Assembly: GCA_934047225.1 (NCBI GenBank)
Contig: OW203984.1
Coordinates: forward strand, 10,859,201-10,923,200
Length of the DNA stretch: 64,000 nt
Source of the DNA: Ypsolopha sequella
Taxonomy: Eukaryota > Arthropoda > Insecta > Lepidoptera > Ypsolophidae
Direction: 5' to 3'
Positions 55,867 through 64,000 of this stretch are shown in pieces. Below the pieces are notes generated by a model. The model saw only the letters and a program-made list of their open reading frames with translations. It did no database searches and was not told the origin of the DNA. Position numbers and translations under genes: made by a program. How positions within the stretch are numbered: the stretch's first letter is position 1; every line of letters starts with the position of its first letter.

Positions 55867-56226
55867 AACAAGTGGTAGAGCTGATGCCGGGTTAGACTGT
55901 GGAGGTACCACCATCTTACTTGGAGATCCCCTCGAAGTAATTCAGAGGAGAGTAAGAGCAGCTCACAGGCAAAAAACCAGGAGGCCCACCATGCGTGGGA
56001 CCGATGGATGGCGGTATATCCATCCCTAATAGCCAGGCCTTATATGGAACAGACTGGTGATGGGCAGCGGCGCCACTAATGCGAGGGTTCCGGCATCGCG
56101 CTCATCAACCCGCCTGCCCAGCGTGTGTGAGTATGGGCAATTCTTCCAGGATGACCGCTGGGAGTGGCAAAGTCCTGGAAAGGCTTATGTCCAGCAGTGG
56201 ACGAACTAGGCTGATGGATGGATGAA
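55867..56226 (+). pseudogene. RTE-like retroelement 3' fragment, copy 3
   Basis: Plus strand. One frame gives NQEAHHAWDRWMAVYPSLIA followed by PYMEQTGDGQ, comparable to HHAWDRLIAIYPSQIA at 12 kb. The remainder (…CVSMGNSS…) is in another frame. Ends with 'gctgatggatggatg'. Stops and frameshifts show decay. Confidence 0.55.
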
Positions 56227-56429
56227 TAGGTATTGTAATTATGTAAATAAAAATTACAGGAAACAAAATATAGCGGTTTCAAATTTTGCATCAAAAATAC
56301 GAGTAATATAAAAAGAGAACGTAAAAATTTATATAATACCTAAAATTTGCACAAAAATGGTGTTGGGTTAAATTAAATATATCAATGAATTAGTTGACAT
56401 AAATACGGAAACCTACTACTACATACGCA

Positions 56430-56684
56430 CAGTGGCGTGCACAGAACTTTTTGCTGGAAAAGCAAGCAATTGGTCAAGAGTAACAATAAAAAAAATTTGA
56501 AAAAATTTAAATGTCGCTTTGAAAAAAAAAGTTTGTATTGGAAATTTTCACTTAGACATTGTCTACCCTGGCGTCATATAAATTTTATTTTTTCAAAGTG
56601 ATATTTAAATTTTTTCATATTTTTTTATTGTTATTCTTGACCAATTGCTTGCTTTTCCAGCAAAAAGTTCTGTGCACGCCACTG
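56430..56684. mobile_element. hAT-type MITE, copy 2
   Basis: Same CAGTGGCGTGCACAGAAC ends as 24692-24953. Flanking octamers CATACGCA / ATTACGCA (6 of 8 identical) indicate an older insertion. Confidence 0.9.
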
Positions 56685-56699
56685 ATTACGCAAAGGCTA

Positions 56700-58485
56700 C
56701 AGTAGTTTTTCCTCAACTGCTTGTTCAGTGAAAGCGCACTTTTTCAGTAATAAATTAATAGAAACAAAAAAGATCCTTGCAAAACGTAATTATGTACGTT
56801 AGAAACTACCCAACTAGTTTCTCATTTCTCTCCCTAGGAAAAATCCCTGGCATGGCGCCAACAGCTAATATTAGAGGTAGTAGGGAAGCTATTTTGTTGG
56901 AACAGGGTCTATTCCATCTACTCTGGCTAGTTGTTATAGTCTCAGGACAACAGAATTGGTTCCAGTTTTTAAACGATGAGAATATCTATGGACCTGGCTC
57001 TCATTTTCTTTGGTTGAGGCCTCGTTTTCTTTGAATTAAATCCCTAGAGAAAAGTGTAAATTACCTGAAATATTCTCAGTCACTGGGAATACTCTTGGTC
57101 GGCATATCAATACTCATAATGCGTACTATTAAAGAGAAACTCAATATAAGCCAGCATAATCTGCACAGAAATTTAAAACAATAAAAATAAGATATCATAA
57201 TGATTGTATAACTCTAATCCTACTCAATATAATATATTATATATTATGCTACCTCAACCTTAATTAATATGTGATATAATAAATTTTGAAGTAATTTTTT
57301 AACCAATTCTGTAACTAATCGACCGATCACGACAAAATTATTGTATAAAAAATGCAATACAAGAGATAAACAATGATCAGGGGATCTAAAAAGGCCGACT
57401 TGGGTGAATTACAAAAAGGATTTGAAAGTAGGATGGAGTCAGAGCTTTTTCACGCGTGTAAAAGAGACGGCATTAGAACGGAATCATAATAATGGTTCAT
57501 CCAAAGCGGCCTTTTTAGAGGACCTGGACCACGGAGCAATTACCTCCGTGGACCCGGGCGAACATGTAGGTAGCTTTTATCCCTGTGAAATCAACTAGTT
57601 GCCTGAAAGCCCGTAGTTGCGGGCAATAAGCCAGATTGCTTATGTGAGCAATGTACTCGTACAGCTTGGCAAAAAAGAGTTTGTCTCGGTGATAGGTAGA
57701 AATAAATATTTTGGTCGTTTTATACAGTTTTGATTGTAGTGTACAGCGCCATTTGATTGATAGCGCCACGGTTTTTGGCCGCTCGGCGAGAGTGGTCGGG
57801 GATTAGCACATGTTTTCATTCGTGATCAAAAGTACTAAGTGCGATAGAGAAAAAATGACTAGCGCATTCATGGTCAGCGGCCATAAACTTGCGTTACCTC
57901 TACCTATATAGTGCGAGTAGTAAAACCAATTATGTGGTATAGTGCCCTAATATTTTCCAAACCTTTTTTTTCCAAGCTGGACGTATAAACGTTACCACTG
58001 AAATCTACGCATTTTTGTTTCATTAAATTATAGTCTAAATAAGAATTATTATTTTATGTATATTGTGACGTGTACAAGTTTGCTTTTGTAAGCTTTATTC
58101 GAACATATAAAAAGCAAATATTGGACAAGTTCACGGACATTTAGGTAGTGTCGTTTATTGCAGTTGTGTGTGTGGGACACGCAACTGCGACAGATGTGGG
58201 CCAATCTCATTACCGCGTCTCGGTCCCGCGTTATCACGTAGTTCGCACTTCGCATGTTTCGGAACGAAGCCCGTTTTCATTATTTACAAATTTGTTAACT
58301 AGATTTCAGACAGGTGGGAGGGAAAGGGGCTACACACCTATACATAAGATACACACCTAGATACAATTCATAACAGAAGAAATTAGCCAGTTATATTCTT
58401 ACAAAATATACTTCTTATTAGATACCAAACTTTTACTAAAATGCAGTATTTTAGAAATCGCGTGGACCTTAACCAGGTTTTGATT
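56700..58485. other. No recognisable gene
   Basis: Frames of 85 codons (56777-57034, hydrophobic) and 64 codons (57404-57598) are present but unrecognised and not supported by any second line of evidence. Confidence 0.4.
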
Positions 58486-58489
58486 AATT

Positions 58490-58650
58490 TGCTTTCATTT
58501 CTTTATTTATTACACTTTTTGTACCTTTACAAACATAATTTACAATACATTTTCACATAAAAGACAGACATTGTGTACAAAGGCGGCACTTATTGCTAAT
58601 AGCAATATCTTCCAGGTAAACTTTGGGTAGAATGAAAAAGATGTTAACGA
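58490..58650 (-). repeat. LINE 3' UTR tail, second copy
   Basis: 'aaggcggcacttattgctaa' and 'tagcaatatcttccagg' match the 3' UTR of the LINE fragment at 36760-37520, same orientation. No coding part is retained. Confidence 0.75.
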
Positions 58651-59000
58651 TAAAAAGGGTAGCGTTAATGCTAACAAAAAAGCAACGTGCTAATTTTAAC
58701 CAAAATGTAATATTAATTAACATAATAATCTAATATATTAGGAACGGGTTATTATTTCATCTTTTTATATTATAATATTATAATTTATAATTAAATTATA
58801 TATTATAATTTCGGATATTATAATTTCGTCTTTTTTATCGAATATTTTTAAATATAATCGAATATTTTCATATTCTATATCTGGGGTAAAAAACTTGGAT
58901 GGTAAAGACACCGAATACACTTATTTTACCTGCAAATTATTTTAACTCTTCCAAGCATTATGTTCCCCAATGAGTATGGTTTTTATTTAATTGTATTTAA
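58651..59000. other. Non-coding, very AT-rich
   Basis: TATAAT-type repeats at about 58765-58820. Nothing else. Confidence 0.5.
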
Positions 59001-59408
59001 GGCGCTCTTATCTCAAAATCAGTAATTTCAAAGTCAAATAGAACTTTCAAATATCGTCTAAAACTTCCAAAAAAAATACGCAATATAGTTCGAACCTTTA
59101 TCTAGGTTTTCCATGCATGTGTTACACGATCAGATAAACTTTGCTTTATAGAAATAATTCACGAACACAGCATGTAATAAGACCTTTCAAATCATACGAT
59201 TTCCATAAATCCACTCTTTATCTGGTAATGTTGCTCTTTAAATTTTCTAGGTCGACCACATAAGTGGGTTTTAATAAACATAACTCTTATCTTTAAACAA
59301 TTTAAAAACCGATAAAAACAACGAAAAATTACAAAAGTGTGGTTACTTTCTTTACTCCTTACACGTAAAGAAAAAGACAGAGAGTCACTCTTCTGGGATA
59401 AGAGCGCC
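59001..59408. mobile_element. TTAA-type MITE, copy 2
   Basis: Begins GGCGCTCTTATCTCAAAA after TTAA and ends CTGGGATAAGAGCGCC. The right flank is TACA, so the TTAA has mutated there. About 14 bp shorter than 11145-11566, missing part of 'ttattaacgaaacata'. Confidence 0.85.
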
Positions 59409-59865
59409 TACATTTCTAGGTAACCAATTAGATATAACTCTTAGCTGTTTTCTTTGATTTTTACGAGAAAGTTCGACGTTTCGCTGTAATATGTATCTAT
59501 TAAATTATGATTGACACTCACCCTAATTTTAGTGATGTGATTTCTAGGTCATTTTATTTCAGCAAAAGCTTTGCATGTACAAATCCTTTGTTAACAAATA
59601 AGTAATAAACAGTTTGAAAAAAATGCTTCCACGCAGTCGCTAGCAGAGGCAGTTTTTTCGTGTGAAAATCATATTTCACATTTATTTTGTGATGTTTGAA
59701 CAGACTGCTGGGTGTGGTGTTTTCAGTTGTAACATTCACTGTGAAATACGAGCTTTGCTGACTCTGTGTCTCACAAAAATGTTGAGGATTATGTTCACTT
59801 CACTATAGTTTTATCATTTGCACCCATAGAGATGATAGCCATTTTGCACCCAATACTGAGTGAAT
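59409..59865. other. Non-coding, nothing recognised
   Basis: A 61-codon minus-strand frame (59554-59739) starts MNVTTENTTPSSLFKHHK and is reasonably protein-like, but no family is recognised. Confidence 0.35.
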
Positions 59866-59867
59866 TT

Positions 59868-60357
59868 GTGACCATCGTCCAACTTCGTACTGGAGGCTTG
59901 GTAAGTGATTATTAATATGGATCAAATAAATTTGTTTTTAATTTCTCAAAATGTAATATTTTTTTAAACCATTTTACCCCGATTTTAATTTTTCAGGGAC
60001 CTTGTTTTTTTTTCAATTTATTTATTAATATATTTATTTGCATCATTATACTTTTACATTGTTTATTATGTTAATTAAATTTTTATTGAATATTATATTA
60101 GATGTATTTGTTTATCTTGAATAAAATTTTTACTGTTATTATAATTAATCAATGAATTTTTTGCCACTGCTTTCATGACGTCGTCGATGCAGTATTCGGC
60201 AAATTTCGGTCCTGAACAGGAGGGAGGAGAGGCAGGTCCAGTTTGAGGCTTCAATGTTCATGTCGAACTCAAGTTCGAGCTGCAACCTCCTGGATCGACT
60301 TCCAAATGTTGTCATTGATCCATGAAACTGATCACTTACTAAGCCTCCAATATAATT
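59868..60357. mobile_element. Foldback, family C, diverged copy
   Basis: Left arm 'ccatcgtccaacttcgtact' with 'ggaggcttggtaagtgatta'; right arm 'actgatcacttactaagcct' is cut off at about 60357 by the next element. A 132-codon minus-strand frame crosses the boundary and is chance. Confidence 0.6.
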
Positions 60358-60358
60358 T

Positions 60359-60842
60359 AGAACCGCACTAGAGCGGCGCAGTGCGGTAACGGTGCGGCGC
60401 GGTGCGACGGAGTTGCTTCGCGAAAAATATTTGGCCGCGTAGCACCGCGCAGGCGCGACATAGCAAGCGGCCCTGCAGCAGAGAGACGCGGCAGCAGAGA
60501 ATAGTTTTTTTATAATATTGTTTCGGCTACTCACCAATTGCAATATAAAAATATAATGTGACTTTAGTTAATATATCTAAATTCATACTGGAGACTCGGT
60601 AAGTTGTCAAGACCAAGGTTCAATGACCCATTATGTAAAATCCGCAAAATATTGTACATAAAAAATAGAGAATTAGGTATATCGTGCAGAAGGCTTTTTT
60701 TCTAGTTTTTTTTCCTCTTCACATAATGCCACGAAAATCAGTTCTTCAAATCGTCCATCTCGTTGCAAGAATATTGAGAAATCCTGCCGCAAGCTGTCGC
60801 GCCGCTGCAGTTACGCGCCGCGCCTCTGTAGTGCGGTTCCAC
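60359..60842. mobile_element. GC-rich-ended MITE
   Basis: Left end GAACCGCACTAGAGCGGCGC and right end CGCGCCTCTGTAGTGCGGTT are imperfect inverted repeats, strikingly GC-rich against the background. The interior includes one family C arm (60578-60630). A similar GC-rich stretch occurs at 63590-63715. Confidence 0.65.
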
Positions 60843-60980
60843 CTTAAATGTACTCAGGTACTTATTTGCGGTATAATTTTTTGCTGACAGTTTGATAATA
60901 GTACATTATTGCAAAGGCAGCGTAATAGGCGAGGACTTCAATGATACTAGACAGGCAATTGCCATTTCGGCCGAGGCATA

Positions 60981-61964
60981 TACAGGATGGAAAAAATTTA
61001 AGAGCCCTGGAGGGGAGCTACCTTAAATCGTTTAGTTACCTCATTTTAGTGAAAGGAAACATTCCTTTATTTTTTAAAAGAAACAAAACTGCATTCAAAG
61101 ATATTCTGAAATTCGCTTGTCTCACCCGGGAATCGAACCAACTAAAAATTAAAAAAATAATCCCTCGCTATTTTATCATACGAATCGGTAGGATTATTGT
61201 TCAGAATAAAATTTGTCTAATAAACATTTGCTCTTACACTCATCTGTTGTACGAGATACTCATGAAATTAAATATTTATTACAAGTTCTTTGTTAACAAT
61301 ACCTAGTACCGTTCACTTGTAACAAGTAAATGAAACGTTCTAATTTTCTTATCTCTCTTACATCCAAAGACATCGTATGAAGTACAAGCTTGCTAATATT
61401 ATTTATCTTAAGTACCTTGTTGAAGACTTCAATAAGAAAATCGTTAAATGGTAATAATAAATGTATGCAGAGCACAATTACTTCTTGCACTAGGCGTACT
61501 GACGAAAAGTTTAAAAAAGGAACGTATTTTTTTTGCAACGCGGTGCAACAAATTTGAAGTTCGAACCATAAATTTCGTTCGAAATTAAAATTTTGTTTTG
61601 TTTTGCTTTCATTAATTATTACTTTACAAGTGAACAGTACTAGGTATTGTTAATAAAGAACTTGTAATAAATATTCAATTTCATGGGTATCTCGTACAAC
61701 AGATGAGTGTAAGACTTTAGTTTAGTAGACACATTTTATCCTGAACAATAATCCTACCGATTCGTATAATAAAATAGCGAGGGTTTATTTTTAAAATTTT
61801 TAGTTGGTTCAGTTCCCGGGTGAGACAAGCAAATTTTAGAAGATCTTTGAATGCAGTTTTGTTTCTTTTAAAAAATAAAGGAATGTTTCCTTTCAGTAAA
61901 ATGAGCTAACTAAAGGATTTAAGGTAGTTCCCCTCCAGGGCCCTTTCATTTTTTCCACCCTGTA
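60981..61964. mobile_element. 984-bp foldback (family I), 341-bp arms, TA-flanked
   Basis: Arms 60981-61321 and 61624-61964 are equal in length and inverted. The left arm has 'tacaggatggaaaaaattta' and 'gagccctggaggggagctac', and the right ends 'gtagttcccctccagggccc' and 'ttccaccctgta'. TA is at both ends (60979-60980, 61965-61966). The 302-nt centre is AT-rich and unrecognised. Each arm has a T-arm-like segment (cacccgggaatcgaacc / ggttcagttcccgggtg), suggesting a tRNA or SINE piece was captured in an arm before duplication. The 121-codon frame in the left arm is not coding. Confidence 0.9.
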
Positions 61965-61984
61965 TAGTGCTTTTCTTAAAAAAA

Positions 61985-62160
61985 TGCAAGGAAATAAAAA
62001 AGGGCCTTTTACATAATAAATTTTCATACACTTTCATATATTTTTCTCTTGATTTCACTGGAAGCAGGTTTTCCATCGCTAATTTAGCTTCCGATCTTAA
62101 ATCTGGTGGAGTGCAGTCAATGTCCATTTCATTTTCATTTTCAGAATCATCGGAACTCAT
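61985..62160 (-). CDS. Partial CDS / candidate first exon: LLPVKSREKY-motif protein
   Basis: From the ATG at 62160 the minus strand reads MSSDDSENENEMDIDC, then TPPDLRSEAKLAMENLLPV, then KSREKYMKVYENLL, before running into sequence just ahead of the TA-flanked foldback (starting at 61964). The start context is good (aaATGAG). The acidic low-complexity N-terminus followed by 'NLLP.KS...Y...Y..F' matches, as I recall, the start of a group of insect proteins related to tyrosine-recombinase/Crypton-type elements. In those, this motif opens a helical core-binding-like domain of about 80 residues. Only the first 55 or so residues are here. A GT at the 'TTATTATGTAAAAG' position (about 62008) could be a splice donor, making this a first exon. 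Otherwise the gene is cut off. No downstream exon was found further left. Confidence 0.45.
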
Positions 62161-62877
62161 TTTAATTTATTAATAACCAAATAACAACGAACTCTGCTTT
62201 ACCGCCAATTTTTTTTTTTACAGTTTGTGCCGAAAGGTAGACGCATCTGTGGCTATACAGCCACGTGAACGCAATGTGTACGATAGATGAAAGAGTTCTA
62301 AATTCAAACAGCACACACCGTTTCATACAACATTGCCGGTGCGCTCTTCGTTCCAAATTCAAAGAATGCGCCGGGAAGTGATTTTGGTTTTTCAGTCTAC
62401 GTAAATATGATACTTCGCGTGTTCTTTATTCAAAAGTAATGATAATATTTCCGCGTATATTTAAGAAAACATATTTATCGATCGGTATAAACAAAATTAA
62501 ATTATATTAAACATTGTGGAAATGACCACTCACTAAAATGCAGTACGAATGGAACTCTGAATTAGTGTTGTCACCATAGCCATTTTTACAGTGGTTGAAC
62601 TCGTTTTTCACTGATTTAGTCCGAAAAGAGTAATCAAGCCCTAATATTACATTAAGATAACAGGTATAGTAATATAATTTTTAGGGATGCATCGATACGC
62701 CTTTTTGCCGATACTATGCCGGTATACTCTTATCAAAATATCGGCGATTCCGATACCGATACCGATACGTTTACTGAATTTAAATGAAGGTAAAATAAAA
62801 ACACTAATTTGGTTCAATATATGTTTTAATTAATATAAGCAATTCCAGACTTATAATGAGATAATTACCAATAGTTA
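62161..62877. other. Upstream region of the MSSDD frame and a hAT-like end
   Basis: If 61985-62160 is a real exon, this holds its 5' UTR and promoter. No TATA box is evident. A 'gtggctatacagccac' hairpin is at 62250-62265. At about 62690, 'agggatgcatcgatacgcc' and the repeated 'cgataccgataccgatac' (62755-62770) resemble a hAT-family end. Confidence 0.35.
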
Positions 62878-63417
62878 TTAAGGGAAGAGCGCAAGACTCC
62901 GCGGCCATACAAAACGATTTAGCTTCTCATTTGTACGCTAATGCATTAAATCAAATAAAACTTTGAGTAACTTCATCTTTTTCACAACCTACAAGTCCGA
63001 TTTAACTTTAAATTTCAGATAATCAACACGCTTAGTAAATACAAGCACTTAGAAATCTATTTTTTAAGCTCCAAAATGTTCCATTTTCATGTTCGATTTT
63101 CTTAAGCGTTTCTCAAGTAAAAACAATTTATATTGAATTTCGGACCCGTGGTAGTTCATAAATATTTGGAAAATGCAGTTATTTTGTATGTAAAAAATAT
63201 AGGATTTCAGTAAATAGCTATGGGCTGGCATTCGAAATCGCGGGCGCAAATTACATAAATCTAGAATTTCATTCCGTCGCATCAGGGGTGGCGGAGGCGT
63301 GCGGGGGGAGAAGACGGGACGAGCGATGGGTCACTCGTTTCACTCACCTTACTTGTTAAAACGGTGCTTTATCAAAGAGTTTTGTACCAGTGTATGGTAA
63401 TGGAGAAGTTATTGAGT
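62878..63417 (-). repeat. Dispersed repeat, family G, copy 2
   Basis: Inverted relative to 26939-27477 and nearly collinear: 'aagagcgcaagactccgcgg', 'acaagtccgatttaacttta' and 'gtcactcgtttcactcacct'. Confidence 0.8.
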
Positions 63418-64000
63418 ATGGTAGACAGATTTTTTGTGCAAAAATGGGTGAGTACTATTTGTATTTTTTACCTTATAAATACAATGTATTTCGTTTATAA
63501 ATTAGGTCATGCATCTTGGATTTGGCCATTAATTTGATTGGTCTGCAACTCCTTATAACTATTATCCTGCCCTGCCATTGCCATGCAACACGCAATGAGA
63601 GGCCACGCCAAGTGTTCACTGTGGCGGCGCGGCGCTACGGCTTTTATCAAAGAAAACGCCGCTGCACCGCCGCTTCAGTCACGTGTCGAGTAGTGGGTGG
63701 CGCTACCGCACTTTAGTACATTCGTTTTGGATATAAACAACTATAACTTCATATATTTGTTCCCTCCACACATCGCAAAAAGCTCCTCATGATGACAGAC
63801 AGCAAGAAAATAACAGACAGATAGGCAACAAAGTGATCCTATAAGGGTTCCGTCTTTTTCATTCTGAGGCACGGAATCCTAAAAAGTATTTCATTTCAGC
63901 CTCTATTACAAAAACTGTTCATAATGACGATTAGTACCTATGTCTGTTTTAGGTTTGCAAAATAATTTGATCCTATACAGGAGTAAAAATAATTATGTAG
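63418..64000. other. Non-coding with GC-rich patch and REP fragment
   Basis: A GC-rich patch at 63590-63715 ('ggcggcgcggcgctacgg') is similar in style to the ends of 60359-60842. A REP-type end is at about 63820-63885 ('gacagataggcaacaaagtg', 'gaatcctaaaaag'). No gene. Confidence 0.4.

Noticed and set aside
56777..57034. 85-codon hydrophobic frame as a membrane protein
   Set aside because: No recognisable family, no support from context, and length within chance expectation for the window.
60145..60543. 132-codon minus-strand frame rich in Ala/Arg/Cys
   Set aside because: It runs across the boundary between two mobile elements and its composition simply reflects the GC-rich MITE end.

Overview
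The window looks like gene-poor, AT-rich nuclear DNA from a moth or butterfly (Lepidoptera). No open reading frame reads as a complete cellular gene. Almost everything recognisable is a transposable-element remnant. The lepidopteran call is established-knowledge recognition, not a search: it rests on repeat types I know as common in that order. These are the 'cggaacccttcgtgcgcgag' REP-type repeats, the short Helitrons ending in CTAG, the 'CACCTCACTAGCTCG / GAGCGTAGCGAG' repeat, and tRNA-headed SINEs with (TATTTA)n tails.

Layout. 0-10 kb: foldback, Helitron and MITE copies, plus a 1.3-kb tandem array of a 389-bp tRNA-headed unit inserted with a 10-bp target duplication. 11-18 kb: TTAA-flanked MITEs, two head-to-head copies of a large repeat (family D), and a hAT-type element nested in one of them. 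18-34 kb: REP-type repeats, a complete short Helitron, an inverted copy of the tRNA-headed unit, an 81-bp minisatellite, a hAT MITE, and a 410-bp near-perfect hairpin. 34-44 kb: layered insertions (a foldback inside a SINE; a retroelement fragment inside a LINE tail inside a foldback) and the three clearest decayed proteins. Those are a LINE reverse-transcriptase C-terminus, a jockey/CR1-like C-terminus and a DDE-transposase C-terminus. 44-60 kb: mostly unannotatable AT-rich DNA with scattered repeat copies. 60-64 kb: a 984-bp foldback with 341-bp arms that abuts a short reading frame starting MSSDDSENENEMD. That frame is the best candidate here for a real first exon or captured gene fragment.

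A recurring theme is foldback elements that share TA-flanked TACA(A/G)GG-type tips but carry unrelated arms. They occur near 8.8, 34.6, 35.3, 40.7, 55.6 and 61 kb, with a more weakly matching copy at 0.05 kb. Another theme is short templated inverted duplications (13.5 and 50.6 kb).

The elements do not form a pathway. The window is a record of nested insertions. Boundaries come from comparing copies by eye and are exact only where terminal repeats and target duplications are quoted. A real gene made of small exons could be missed without transcript data.
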